Shown here piece after piece: positions 29,210-38,882 of a stretch of DNA of 64,000 nucleotides; position 1 is the first letter of the stretch, and each line of letters opens with the position of its first letter. The position numbers and the translations under genes were made by a program. Under the pieces are notes generated by a model, which saw only the letters and a program-made list of their open reading frames with translations, ran no database searches and was not told the DNA's origin. Source of the DNA: Rhizobium acidisoli (GTDB taxonomy: Bacteria; Pseudomonadota; Alphaproteobacteria; Rhizobiales; Rhizobiaceae); NCBI RefSeq assembly GCF_002531755.2, contig NZ_CP034998.1, positions 3,038,001 through 3,102,000 of the forward strand. Reading direction: 5' to 3'.

Positions 29210-30392
29210 GCTTATGCCCTGCCTCCCCTGCTCGCGCCCTCACCCGCGCCCTCAGATATCGAACCGGGCCGCTCACAGCACCTCTGACCTGCGTTAGTGC
29301 GTCGTTGTAAGGCAGGCTGAATTGGTGTGTCGGTCGAGCTTGAAACAATCGCCGAAGAAGCCTGCTATACGAACGAAACATGCGAGGGATCGCACGCGGG
29401 TTTCCCTCGAACAGGAGGGCCTTCGTCAAGATCGCGAATGATGCAACCTCGTAGCCATACATCTGCTGCTGCAGTTCCTTGCTTGAGCGACGATGGCGGT
29501 GCCAGTTCAGAGCCTCGGGATCGTAGATGATCCGATATCCGGCTTCGAGCACACGCCGGAACATGTCTGTGTCGCCACCAGCCAGACTGAGCGTTCCAGC
29601 GTCGAGAGCCTCGTCGAACCACCCCACCGCGTCAACGATCGTTCGGCGCAATGCCATGTTGACACCGGCACCCGCATGCCATCCGGTGAATGGGTCCAGG
29701 TTATAGGCATCATAGACCTGACGCCTGAAACCACGGCAAAAACCACCAAAATGCTGAAAGGCGATCTGCGAGTCCGTTTCCAGCTCTGCCGCCATGGTAA
29801 GGCCGGTTACGGCCAGCACGAGGGGGTCCTCGAAATTGCGAAGCAAGGTTCTAAGCCATAGCGGGTCGGGAACCGCGTCGTCGTCGATGAAGGCGACAAC
29901 GTCTGCTTCTGTGTTGCGAAGGGCAGTATTGCGCGCGACGTCAAGACCAGGACGCGGTTCACGCAGATATCTCACAGTGTCGAAGCGCCCGACTAAATCT
30001 CGCGTGGCCTCGTTCGATGGGGCATTGTCGACGACTAGAATATCAGCCTTATCCGGCATAGCCAAAAGCCCGGTGAGGCAGCGTTCCAGATCTTCGGTAC
30101 GATCGCGCGTGCAGATCACTACGGACGCTTTCGGCAGCTGACTTGGAGCAGGCGACGGGTCAGGGAGGGCCAGCCGATGTCTCAGCCAGGCTTCGAAGAC
30201 CGACGAACTGGCCGCAGACAGAATCCTGTCCTTAATTGGCATCTTGCCGCCATCGGTGTCGAAGGCGATCACAGCCTGGCCGCACGGACGACCGGCGACC
30301 CGGATCAGCACAAGCGCACCCTGATAGTCATCGGTCGGTTCAAAATCTGGCGGAAGGTCAAGAATATCGATGTCTCGAACCGCAAGGCGCAT
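29202..30392 (-). CDS. family 2 glycosyltransferase
   Basis: The ATG at 30392 overlaps the stop of the Wzt-like gene by one base (TGATG) and gives 396 residues. About 100 residues precede the catalytic domain, which starts at SVVICTRDRTEDLERCL and includes VVDNAPSNEAT, FIDDDAVPDPLWL (metal motif) and GGDTDMFRRVLEAGYRI. The N-terminal segment may be an acceptor- or partner-binding module. The frame is open much further upstream, but there it only shadows the exporter ATPase gene. Confidence 0.84.
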   Translation of the reverse strand: MRLAVRDIDILDLPPDFEPTDDYQGALVLIRVAGRPCGQAVIAFDTDGGKMPIKDRILSAASSSVFEAWLRHRLALPDPSPAPSQLPKASVVICTRDRTEDLERCLTGLLAMPDKADILVVDNAPSNEATRDLVGRFDTVRYLREPRPGLDVARNTALRNTEADVVAFIDDDAVPDPLWLRTLLRNFEDPLVLAVTGLTMAAELETDSQIAFQHFGGFCRGFRRQVYDAYNLDPFTGWHAGAGVNMALRRTIVDAVGWFDEALDAGTLSLAGGDTDMFRRVLEAGYRIIYDPEALNWHRHRRSSKELQQQMYGYEVASFAILTKALLFEGNPRAIPRMFRSYSRLLRRLFQARPTHQFSLPYNDALTQVRGAVSGPVRYLRARVRARAGEAGHKRG

Positions 30393-31693
30393 CAGGAGTT
30401 CCGATCCAAGCTGTGCTGACCCAATGAGCCGTGGTCCGGCGAGGTCGCGGTGGGGCGCGACTGCACCTGTTGCCACTGTGTCGGAGGATTCAGCATACCC
30501 TTTCTTGGGCCGGGGCCGGTCACGGCGAGAGGATAGACTTCGGCATGGTAATCGTAAACCTGCTGCCAGTCCGCCGAAAAAAGGCCCACCGTAACGCGAT
30601 AGTCGCCCGGCGCCAGGTCGACACGATCGAGTGTTGTTTCGATGCGCACCGTGTCCGTGTCTACGACAGGGGCGAATTCGGCCAACTTGCTGTCGGTCTC
30701 GAAGCAGCACGTATCGTCCGCCGCGTAGATGCCGATGACGATAACGGCGTTGCGATCTCTGGTGGCGCCAACATAGGTCAGTGAAATCGACAGCCGGTCG
30801 CCCGCAACGATGGTACTTGTCGGCGTGCTTTGCTCGTTCAGCAACGCTACGGCTGCGATCTGGAGTTCGCCGTTGCCGAACCGGCTGACCTGCGGCACAA
30901 GTTCGACGGGCAGTTTCGTAACGGCGAACGGTTCGTGCTGGACGCTGGCGACCTTCGCCTCGACAGCCGAGGTATAAAGCGGGAGCATTTCGTCGATTGG
31001 TCCGTAGCCCACGACGCGACCGCCTCTCAGGAACAGCACGTGATCGCAGATTTCTCTTACCTGCGAAACGTCGTGTGACACGAAGAAGATAGTGGCGCCG
31101 CCGTTCAGTATCTCCTTCACTCTTGCAATGCACTTCTGCTGGAAGGCTTGGTCGCCTACGGCGAGGGCCTCATCGATAAGCAAGATGTCCGGGCGCACAT
31201 GGACTGCCACGGCGAATGCCAGGCGCATGCGCATCCCGGTGCTATAACTGCGAACCGGGTTCTCAACGGCCGCCTCCAGTTCTGCGAAGGTTACAATCTC
31301 GTCAAACCGCTCGGCAACCTCGGTACGCCGCATTCCTGCGATAACACCCAGCAGGAAGATGTTCTCGCGCCCCGTCAAATCGTCGGTCAGGCCCGCCCCG
31401 ATGTCGAGCAAGGCGCCAATTCGCCCCCTCACCTTGATCTGCCCTTCGTCGGGACGACCAACGCCGCCGATCAGACGCAGCAAAGTGGACTTCCCGGCCC
31501 CGTTTAGCCCGACCACGCCGACAGCTTGCCCAGGCGCAACCGCAAAGCTGATGTGGCGCAGGCCCCAAAAGCTTTTCGACTTTACCACGGACCGTCCGGA
31601 CAAAAGGTAACCCTTCAAGGTGGTGGAACGTGCACCCCCTTGCGGACGGTAGCGCTTGCCGACGTCATGGACGGTAATGGCGCCTTGTCTCAT
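30392..31693 (-). CDS. wzt: polysaccharide ABC exporter ATPase, Wzt-like with carbohydrate-binding tail
   Basis: This is a 433-residue ATPase of the O-antigen/teichoic-acid/capsule exporter class. Walker [12 protein letters not shown], signature YSTGMRMRLAFAVAV, Walker B ILLIDEALAVGD and SHDVSQVREICD are present. After about residue 265 comes a C-terminal domain of about 150 residues rich in beta-strands (SISLTYVGATRDRNAVIVIG, PGDYRVTVGLFS). It resembles the Wzt C-terminal domain that recognises the modified glycan end before export. The start overlaps the permease stop by four bases (ATGA). The symbol is by class; kpsT-type naming is equally possible. Confidence 0.87.
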   Translation of the reverse strand: MRQGAITVHDVGKRYRPQGGARSTTLKGYLLSGRSVVKSKSFWGLRHISFAVAPGQAVGVVGLNGAGKSTLLRLIGGVGRPDEGQIKVRGRIGALLDIGAGLTDDLTGRENIFLLGVIAGMRRTEVAERFDEIVTFAELEAAVENPVRSYSTGMRMRLAFAVAVHVRPDILLIDEALAVGDQAFQQKCIARVKEILNGGATIFFVSHDVSQVREICDHVLFLRGGRVVGYGPIDEMLPLYTSAVEAKVASVQHEPFAVTKLPVELVPQVSRFGNGELQIAAVALLNEQSTPTSTIVAGDRLSISLTYVGATRDRNAVIVIGIYAADDTCCFETDSKLAEFAPVVDTDTVRIETTLDRVDLAPGDYRVTVGLFSADWQQVYDYHAEVYPLAVTGPGPRKGMLNPPTQWQQVQSRPTATSPDHGSLGQHSLDRNS

Positions 31694-32538
31694 AGTTCGT
31701 CCACGAGGCGTGCGCTGCCACGCTCGACCAGACAGATGCCGGCAATGAGCATCGGCAAAGAAACCAGCGCAGTCTTCCAATAGATATCAACGGGAGGCCA
31801 CGCGTGTTCGACGAAAATGGCGCGGTAGCCCTCGAGAATCCAGGCCATCGGGTTCCAGGTGTGAATTAACGCCATCGGCTCGCTTGCCTTAAGTGGACTG
31901 TAGAACACGGGTGTCAGGTAAAAACCCAGCATCAAAATTACGCCTACCAAATGTTGAGTATCCCGGAAGTGGACATGCGCAACCGCAACAAGATAGGACA
32001 GGCCCATCATGAACAGCGCCTGCGCAAGGAAGACGAGTGGAAGTGCGAGGACGCTTAAAGTCGGGCCGCCGGTCTCGATAAACGAGATGACGAAGAGGAG
32101 TGGCAGAGCGAGCAGAAGGTGCACTGCCTGTGTGATGACCGCGACAACAGGAAGTATCCCGATCGGAAAGCCCGGCCGGCGCACCAGTTCGCTGCTGCCG
32201 GTTATGGAAGTCGTCGCTGCGGGTACCGCAGTGCTGAGCCAACCCCAGGCCAACACGCCGGAAAAGACGAAAGTGGTGTAGTGGGGAATATCTAGGGGCA
32301 GGACGTGACGAAAGATCAGCGAAAAAACCAGCAGCTGGCTCAATGGCCGCATCAAGGACCAGCCGAGGCCAATCGCGGACCGTTGATATCTCATCTTCAG
32401 ATCGCGTGTCAGAAGTTCTAACAGCAAATCGTTCCATTGCAGACAGACGTGGATCAAGGGCTTCCACTGATCACGACGCCAGTATTGGTCCCGTCGTTTC
32501 GCGCGATCCAGCGCATCATCCTTGAGATGTTCAGGCAT
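31690..32538 (-). CDS. wzm: polysaccharide ABC exporter permease, Wzm-like
   Basis: This 282-residue ABC-2 type permease has an N-terminal amphipathic segment, then LLTRDLKMRYQRSAIGLGWSLMRPL, the family's cytoplasmic signature, and six membrane helices. FYLTPVFYSP and NPMAWILEGYRAIF close to the end are typical for Wzm/KpsM/Tag permeases. With the ATPase it would export a lipid-linked glycan across the inner membrane. It starts the minus-strand unit; the 115 bases to the divergent glycosyltransferase must hold both promoters. Confidence 0.88.
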   Translation of the reverse strand: MPEHLKDDALDRAKRRDQYWRRDQWKPLIHVCLQWNDLLLELLTRDLKMRYQRSAIGLGWSLMRPLSQLLVFSLIFRHVLPLDIPHYTTFVFSGVLAWGWLSTAVPAATTSITGSSELVRRPGFPIGILPVVAVITQAVHLLLALPLLFVISFIETGGPTLSVLALPLVFLAQALFMMGLSYLVAVAHVHFRDTQHLVGVILMLGFYLTPVFYSPLKASEPMALIHTWNPMAWILEGYRAIFVEHAWPPVDIYWKTALVSLPMLIAGICLVERGSARLVDEL

Positions 32539-32653
32539 TTAGGCTCACTCTTGCCACCGGTTAAATACACCTTGCCTCAAAGTAGTAAAGATCATCATAC
32601 TCGCGAACTGACACGGTACACTAGCGTGATCGTTATCGTAGGAAGCAACAATT

Positions 32654-34042
32654 ATGCCGATGGTTTCCATCATTACACCGGCGCATGAAGCGGAAACAAC
32701 GATTTCTTCGACCTTGGAGAGCCTGATAGCGCAAAGTCATGCCGACTGGGAATGTGTCATCATTGATGATGGTTCAACCGATCGGACTGCTGAGATCGCG
32801 GACCGTTTTGCGGCCCGGGATACGCGCTTCCGTGTGCTGCGGCAGGAGCAGAGCGGCGTTTCAGCTGCTCGCAATGCGGGACTGGCACAGGCGAAAGGCG
32901 ACTGGGTCGTCTTTCTCGACTCTGACGACGCGCTGGCACCCTTTCACCTCGAAACCATGTTGAATCACACACGAGCTTTGCCGCAGGCCGACATTCTGCA
33001 TTGCGGTTGGCGCCGCCTGAAAGATGGTGCTCCCTGGTGGCAGTCTCACCCCGCGGTGAAAATGGACAATCCGTTTGCCGAAACAGCGCGCTATTGCCCC
33101 TTCGCGATCCACGCCGCCTTGCTTCGCCGGTCCCGGCTTGCAGAAATCGGCGGCTTCGATCCAGAGATGACAATGTGCGAGGACTGGGACCTGTGGCAGC
33201 GCCTCGCTCGAGCTGGCGCCGAGTTTGCGCCGGTTGAAGGCCTGATGGCTGACGTTAGCGTAGAGGCCGGTTCGCTGTCGTCAAACAGGGTTAAGCATCT
33301 CGATTTTGGTCTTAAGGTGATCCGGCGCGGCCACCATTCCGATCCGCGCATTGCCTATCCAGTGCCGGCCCTCGCCCAGGGAATAACACAAGCCGCGTTG
33401 GGAACAGCGTGCTGGTATCTCGCGACCTGGCTCGTCGGCGCCACAATAGGTCAGGGCGACAATCCTGGCGAACTGCTTGACCGGGTGGCAGAGCCTATCC
33501 CACCTGACGCCGACGCCTACGCGCTCAGCGCAATCATGATGGACGGGATTGTGGTCGGCGCCTTCCCGGGCGAGCCGATTTGGCCCGGACTCTGGTCGAA
33601 GATCCAGGACAAGCTTCCCGACCTGGAGGCTTGGTTTAATCGGCATAGTCCCCAAGAAGCTTTTGGTTCGCTGCTGGTTCGTGCACTGGAACGAAAGATC
33701 GCCGACCAACTGCCGACCGACGTGCCCGCCACGATCGGAACAACGAGGATACAGCCAATCGATTTGGATCGACCTATCGTCGACCTTATCTTGCCCGGCA
33801 TTGAGCGGCTGCGCTGTTGCATCTGGCGAGGCCCGACGCTGCTAGGGCAACTGGAGTTTGTTGTCTTCGGAGCAATCGAAGCCGATGCCATACGAAATCG
33901 ACTTAGGATGATGTTCGGCCTGGAGTTCGACGATCCGACGGACCCAACGGCGGTGGCAGAGGACGGCTTCGTCAATCTTCCTGATCAGGATGACGGGCGC
34001 GTCGCCGCCGCCAGCATGGCAGCGCCCAGCCACCGGGGGTAG
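32654..34042 (+). CDS. family 2 glycosyltransferase
   Basis: This is a 462-residue GT-A enzyme. It opens MVSIITPAHEAETTISSTLESL, followed by CVIIDDGSTDRTAEI, SAARNAGLAQAKGDWVVFLDSDD (metal motif DSD, about 90) and GGFDPEMTMCEDWDLWQRL, the acceptor-side ED motif. The C-terminal 200 residues are unassigned. AGGAAG upstream supports the ATG. It begins a plus-strand pair with the methyltransferase-deacetylase fusion nine bases downstream, so the two probably act on one glycan. Confidence 0.86.
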   Translation: MPMVSIITPAHEAETTISSTLESLIAQSHADWECVIIDDGSTDRTAEIADRFAARDTRFRVLRQEQSGVSAARNAGLAQAKGDWVVFLDSDDALAPFHLETMLNHTRALPQADILHCGWRRLKDGAPWWQSHPAVKMDNPFAETARYCPFAIHAALLRRSRLAEIGGFDPEMTMCEDWDLWQRLARAGAEFAPVEGLMADVSVEAGSLSSNRVKHLDFGLKVIRRGHHSDPRIAYPVPALAQGITQAALGTACWYLATWLVGATIGQGDNPGELLDRVAEPIPPDADAYALSAIMMDGIVVGAFPGEPIWPGLWSKIQDKLPDLEAWFNRHSPQEAFGSLLVRALERKIADQLPTDVPATIGTTRIQPIDLDRPIVDLILPGIERLRCCIWRGPTLLGQLEFVVFGAIEADAIRNRLRMMFGLEFDDPTDPTAVAEDGFVNLPDQDDGRVAAASMAAPSHRG

Positions 34043-34050
34043 CTCAACGG

Positions 34051-35697
34051 GTGCTGAAGCTCATGGCGAAAATATCATATTGGGCAGAAGCTAAGACAGT
34101 CGCGGGTTGGGGCAGCAAGGAGGAGCCGGCACCAACACCTGTCGACTCAATATTGGGCGTCGCGCATGCCGGGCGCGCCGAATTCGATCGAATCGTTGAA
34201 GAGGAAAGTCAGCGGGCAGTTGCAGCCTCGGCGCAGATGTTAAAGGAGACGCCGTCGAAAAAAACCGGCCCGGCGGGCGATGAGGTGCCGAGGTACGATA
34301 CGGAGGCGTACTGGGAGGAACTGTTTTCCCAGGTCGATCCTTGGGACTACCGAAACAACTATGAGACTGTGAAATACCTTCAAACACTCTCGGTGTTGGA
34401 CGATCGGCGCTTTTCAAACGGCCTTGAGCTGGCCTGCGCGGAAGGAACCTTTACACGGATGTTGGCCTCCCGCGTCGACAACCTGCTGGCGACCGACATT
34501 TCGGCGTCGGCAGTCGCTCGAGCGGCCTCGCTCCAGGACGATGATTCTGCGGTAGCCTATCGGCAGTTGGATCTTTTGCGCGACGAGCTGGAAGGGCCTT
34601 ACGATCTCATCGTCTGCAGTGAAGTTCTGTACTATTTCGAGAACAGAGAAAAACTTCGGCAGATTGTCGATAAGATTGCAGGCAGCCTTCGCCCTGGTGG
34701 TTGGTTCGTGACCGCCCACGCCAACCTCCTGGTTGATATGCCGAATGAGACGGGATTTGGGTGGCCGCATGAATTCGGTGCGGTCGGCATAGGTGAGATG
34801 TTTGACCAGCATCCGGATTTAACTCTCTCGGTTGAAGCCAGGAGTCCGCTCTATAGAATCCAAAGGTTCGAGAAGGTGGAGCACGGGGGCTTCCTTGAGC
34901 CGACACGCGTGGAAGTAAACACAGCGCAGCCTTTGCCTCTTCAGGTCGCCAGCCAGGTACGCTGGAGAGGGGGGCAAGTTGTGGAAGCCGCCGCCGACTG
35001 GAACGATGTCCCGATCCTGATGTACCATCAGGTTTCGGACGACGGTGCTGAACAGCTGGCTCGATACCGCCAGTCTCCGGAGGCTTTCGAAGCTCAACTG
35101 GCCTTCCTGCGCGACGCCGGATGGCGCGGCATGACTTTGGATCGGCTGCTTGCTTGTTTCGATGAAGGTGCCAAACCGCCCGAAAAGACATTGGTTCTGA
35201 CCTTCGACGACGCTACACGCGATTTCATGACGCATGCCCTCCCACTGCTACATCGATACGGCTTCCCATCCTCACTCTTCGTCCCAACCGGCAGGGTCGG
35301 CGGCTCTGCAATATGGGATTCGGCCTATGGATCGCCAGCTCCACTGCTGACGTGGGAGGAACTTGCGGCAGTCGCGAAAAGCGACGTGACGCTCGGCGCC
35401 CACGGTGTCCGGCACGTGCGTCTATCTGCCCTGGCACCGGAGAGCCTGTTGCGAGAGCTTGCCGGCTCCAAAGCCATGCTTGAAAAATGCCTGGGTCGGG
35501 AAGTGCTGGCGATCGCATATCCGTACGGCGACTTCGACCCCGCTATCCGGGACATAGCCGAACAGTGTGGTTACCGGATCGGGTTAAGCTGCGTCGGCGG
35601 CGCAGTGCGGGCGGATGCAGATAAGCTCGCATTGAAAAGACAGGAGGTTTTTCGCGGGATCACCCAGTCAGAGTTCGCAAATCTGCTAGTTAGCTGA
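34051..35697 (+). CDS. bifunctional SAM methyltransferase (NodS-like) / polysaccharide deacetylase (NodB-like)
   Basis: The 548 residues make two catalytic domains. After a roughly 75-residue lead, residues of about 80-250 form a class I methyltransferase: LELACAEGTFTRML (SAM loop), LLATDISASAV and DLIVCSEVLYYF, nearest in type to NodS. Residues of about 325-540 form a CE4 deacetylase: VPILMYHQVSDD, LTFDDA (about 383, catalytic and metal Asp) and GAHGVRH (HxxxH metal site, about 449-455), with YPYGDFD near the end. The GTG at 34051 is used; an ATG at 34063 is possible. NodB and NodS act one after the other on Nod factor, so this fusion suggests coupled N-deacetylation and methylation of a surface glycan. 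That substrate is inferred. Confidence 0.85.
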   Translation: MLKLMAKISYWAEAKTVAGWGSKEEPAPTPVDSILGVAHAGRAEFDRIVEEESQRAVAASAQMLKETPSKKTGPAGDEVPRYDTEAYWEELFSQVDPWDYRNNYETVKYLQTLSVLDDRRFSNGLELACAEGTFTRMLASRVDNLLATDISASAVARAASLQDDDSAVAYRQLDLLRDELEGPYDLIVCSEVLYYFENREKLRQIVDKIAGSLRPGGWFVTAHANLLVDMPNETGFGWPHEFGAVGIGEMFDQHPDLTLSVEARSPLYRIQRFEKVEHGGFLEPTRVEVNTAQPLPLQVASQVRWRGGQVVEAAADWNDVPILMYHQVSDDGAEQLARYRQSPEAFEAQLAFLRDAGWRGMTLDRLLACFDEGAKPPEKTLVLTFDDATRDFMTHALPLLHRYGFPSSLFVPTGRVGGSAIWDSAYGSPAPLLTWEELAAVAKSDVTLGAHGVRHVRLSALAPESLLRELAGSKAMLEKCLGREVLAIAYPYGDFDPAIRDIAEQCGYRIGLSCVGGAVRADADKLALKRQEVFRGITQSEFANLLVS

Positions 35698-36801
35698 GAC
35701 AAGAATGGGGTGGTCCACCGTCCAACCCGCATCGTACTTTGTTCCTAGAGCAAAGCGATGATTGGGATTTGGAGAGAAATTGGGTTCCTGCCTCAGCCAT
35801 GATCGAGCCTTTTTTTTGAGGTTCGCCATTGCCTTTGCTCTCGCGTCGACCACAAGCATCTCCGCGGCAATGGGCTTGTCATATCCCGACATGGTAGCCA
35901 CAAGTCCGATGAGCGCGCGGTATTGGCCTTGTTCAACCGCCCTCTGGGCGAGCCACCGGCCACAGCGGCTTAGGCCTGCCCGGATTGCAAGAACCTTTTC
36001 CGGGTGCCTCTTTAGCATTTCATCCGCGACCAGAATCCAGGACCGAAGCATTCGCGCCAAATTGGCTGACATGTTGTCGGGGGTTTGGCGATAGCCGACT
36101 AGATGATCCGGCACTACTGCAAAATGCGAGAGTTCAGCGGCTAGGCAGTAGAAGAGATAATCTTCACATCCCTGCGCCTTGCGCTGCTGGAGCGAGGAGT
36201 CAAATCCTCCCGTCGCTTCGAGGACAGTCCGCCGTACAAGTGGCGAGCTTCCATTTCCAATGAAGTTTTGAGCAAGTACGTCGTCGAGCACATCTCCCTC
36301 GACGGAAACCTCATTGCTCCGGTAAATGACGTAATTGTTGTGGTCGATCATCGCATACCAAGTGTAGACCAGCCCGACTTGTGGCCCCCCTGACTCCAAT
36401 GCCACCAACTGTCGCTCAATTTTATCGGGTGACCAGAGGTCATCAGCATCTAGGAACGCCACCAGGTCGGCAGAGGTAGAGCGCCAACCCGCATTTCGAG
36501 CAGCAGCGACCCCTGAATTTCTTTGCTTCAATACTCGCACGCGCGGATCGATTTCAACGATTTCTTGCGCAATCGCCAGGGTATCGTCCTTAGAACCGTC
36601 GTCCACAACGACGATATCGAGCGCGCGATGCGTTTGATTGCGAACGCTGCTGATTGTTTCAGCCAGAGTTCCTTCCGCGTTGTAGGCAGGGATTACAACA
36701 GCAACAGTGACTTCACTTCCTGCCGATTTCTTCAAGCTCTCAACTCCGAAATCCACGCCATCGCAAAGATGGTTACGCCAGATGGACGTTTGAGTTTCCA
36801 T
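35686..36801 (-). CDS. family 2 glycosyltransferase
   Basis: This is a 371-residue GT-A enzyme with VAVVIPAYNAEGTLAETISSV (about 33-53), IVVVDDGSKDDTL, VAAARNAGWRS, FLDADDLW (DAD metal motif) and GCEDYLFYCLAAE (ED motif). The first 30 residues are an extra lead containing two Cys/His. It converges with the fusion gene, and the two stops overlap by 12 bases. Its promoter must lie in the long AT-rich region to the right. The donor sugar is unknown. Confidence 0.85.
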   Translation of the reverse strand: METQTSIWRNHLCDGVDFGVESLKKSAGSEVTVAVVIPAYNAEGTLAETISSVRNQTHRALDIVVVDDGSKDDTLAIAQEIVEIDPRVRVLKQRNSGVAAARNAGWRSTSADLVAFLDADDLWSPDKIERQLVALESGGPQVGLVYTWYAMIDHNNYVIYRSNEVSVEGDVLDDVLAQNFIGNGSSPLVRRTVLEATGGFDSSLQQRKAQGCEDYLFYCLAAELSHFAVVPDHLVGYRQTPDNMSANLARMLRSWILVADEMLKRHPEKVLAIRAGLSRCGRWLAQRAVEQGQYRALIGLVATMSGYDKPIAAEMLVVDARAKAMANLKKKARSWLRQEPNFSPNPNHRFALGTKYDAGWTVDHPILVSAN

Positions 36802-38383
36802 AAACGGAGTAATGGTTATACGACAAAGATATTTCTAGCCAGCAGCTGTTGGTAGTCGATAGATTGCCGCTACAAAAGCGACGCGGCCGCCAAAAAGACG
36901 GTTACCATCTACCTGTGAGGAAGCTGACCTGTATCCATCCCGCCTCGCCGAGACCCCGACGAGGGCAACTCCGTTCCGCATCGCTCAGGCCTCGCATTGG
37001 GGTGGACCAAACGGTATGCTCAGTCGCGCGATCGGCGTTCTCACCGGCTGAGGCCGCCCGAAATGCGATCCACAGAACTCTCGTCATCATCAAGTTGATA
37101 CAGGAGGTTCGTTGCGGACCCGGTCTTGCGTGGCCTACCGCGTGCACAAAGGCAAAGTCGCCGCCTGCTCTTGGAAATGATGGTTGGTTGAGAATGCTCG
37201 TCGGAGTGAGCTCTCCATTTGGCAGCCATTGAAGGATACTATTCCCGGAGAAACACAATTAAAGTAATTGTATAATTACCCCAATAAAAATCTTAGACAA
37301 GACCGAATTTAGCTGCAATCATACCGACGCACTGTGCAAGCATTTCTACCGGAGGACCCGCCACCCACCCCGGCGGGTTCTCTGCTTTGCTTCCCGGACG
37401 CTTGCCGCAAATGCGATTGCTCTTGCCTTTGTATCGGCATACAAAAATATTGCTTTGAATAATGATATCACCTGGCAGAGATCTGCCTGATGAGACAAAC
37501 TCACATTTTTCCAACTGAAAACTGGAGGCCCGCCGCCCGCGCGGGCGATATCGGAAGCTATATTTCAATGGCGAGCCCGACACCTACCTACGCATCGATG
37601 TAATTTTACCAACAACCGATGTCACACAGCCGATATCGGAACATGTTAATCACTAATAAAACCACAAAAACCGCAATACAATACATCGCGTGATTATATA
37701 CGCATAAAATTTACGTCATCTTTTAATTGATATTTAAATACAACCTCCATCTGAAACTTATTATTTAACCTTTTGATAAAAATTTTCTTGAGCACTCCGA
37801 TTACTGGTCGCAAGTTATTCTGTCTTTAATTACCACCGACCCCGGTTCCAGTTATTATCAGGAGGGCAAAAAGTCAGCTGAAGCCGCTTCCCACCTCGGG
37901 TTTCAGCCGCGCCGCTAACTTCGCGGGTACACCGGATGGGGATCACACCCGATAGCTCGGCAGTCGTGGAGATGACCGCGCGCCGGAGCGTAGCCGGTGC
38001 GACTTAGGAGCGTCCCGTGACGGCAGTAGAGATATACGATGGTGCAACATGTCGCTAAATCAGATGGTTAGACCGCAGACACAGCGCAGTTCCGCCGGCA
38101 GCAGCGGGTCGGTCCGTCTCAACCGCGGCGCATGGGTTCCGGCATGTCCGGCCGAGATACCGGCGCCAAGCCGCGACGTCAGCCTCGTTCGCGATCTTCC
38201 GACACGAAACGACCGGCCTTCTTCGAGCCCGTCCCGTTCAACACGCCGAAGGCGTCTTATGGTGCGCCACACCTGTGTCGAAATGGTCGCACCTCGACAG
38301 GGAATTAACCCTTCATAAAGCATTTGCTTGCTCAACTTATAATTTGTGTCATGGTCACTGTAAGTAGTGAGGGAGCCGACCTG
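36802..38383. other. 1.6 kb gene-poor, AT-rich region
   Basis: I see no convincing gene here. Positions 37230-37850 are markedly AT-rich for this genome. Positions 37870-38040 return to high GC with several potential stems, for example GCTGAA near 37878 with TTCAGC near 37912, and could encode a structured RNA. A possible small frame at 38129-38308 (MGSGMSGRDTG at the start, RNGRTSTGN at the end) has no ribosome site. The region separates the two polysaccharide-related blocks. Confidence 0.4.
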
Positions 38384-38590
38384 ATGAGTGATATAGCATC
38401 GCATATTCCGGAATTTGGTTACGATGAACGCGTGATGATCTGCCGGAAGCAGATCGAGAAGGCGGTTTATCAGTTCATTGCAAATACGAAGGTCGAAGGG
38501 TGCGATCCGGCGGAAGTCGCAATGGCCATCGCAGACATTGCCGACGATTACATTTTACTCCTGGCCCAGAAGCGCAATTTGACCCACTGA
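38384..38590 (+). CDS. small hypothetical protein
   Basis: This 68-residue soluble protein has its ATG at 38384, preceded by a GAGGGAG run. It begins MSDIASHIPEFGYDERVMIC and is mostly helical (QIEKAVYQFIANTK, AEVAMAIADIADDYILLLAQ). It contains two cysteines. No family is recognised. It converges with the TfuA/YcaO-associated small protein gene, about 480 bases away, and both are of similar helical character. Confidence 0.6.
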   Translation: MSDIASHIPEFGYDERVMICRKQIEKAVYQFIANTKVEGCDPAEVAMAIADIADDYILLLAQKRNLTH

Positions 38591-38882
38591 GATGAGGGAT
38601 CGGCCGTCGATCGGCCGATCGCGCAGAAGCCATGTGAACGCGAAATCGCGCCGCTTCCCTCCCCGGAAGCAACGCCGAGGAGACCGTAACTCTTCGCTTG
38701 TAACCGTCCAGCGGATCGTTTCCGGCAGATCCTGAACAACGCGTCGACCATCCGCAGCCCCAACAAGCCAAACCTCTCCAAACAGCCGTTGAGATGGATT
38801 TGCCCAGGCGTGAGCTTGAGCCCGTTATCTCCCGCGAAGGGATCGAATGGTTCCGCGAGCCCCATCTCCATAACAGCACAAA

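Noticed and set aside
30393..31133. The 5' half of the open frame that runs into the glycosyltransferase at 29202-30392
   Set aside because: It overlaps the Wzt-like ATPase gene in another frame and encodes no glycosyltransferase sequence. The true start is the ATG at 30392, overlapping the ATPase stop.
36849..37583. Several 60-130 codon frames on both strands
   Set aside because: They overlap each other, lack ribosome sites and have no protein-like hydrophobicity or motif pattern.
38548..38871. A 107-codon minus-strand frame that looks partly coding
   Set aside because: It overlaps the end of the 68-residue gene, lacks a ribosome site and has no known relative. It may be a gene remnant, but support is too weak.
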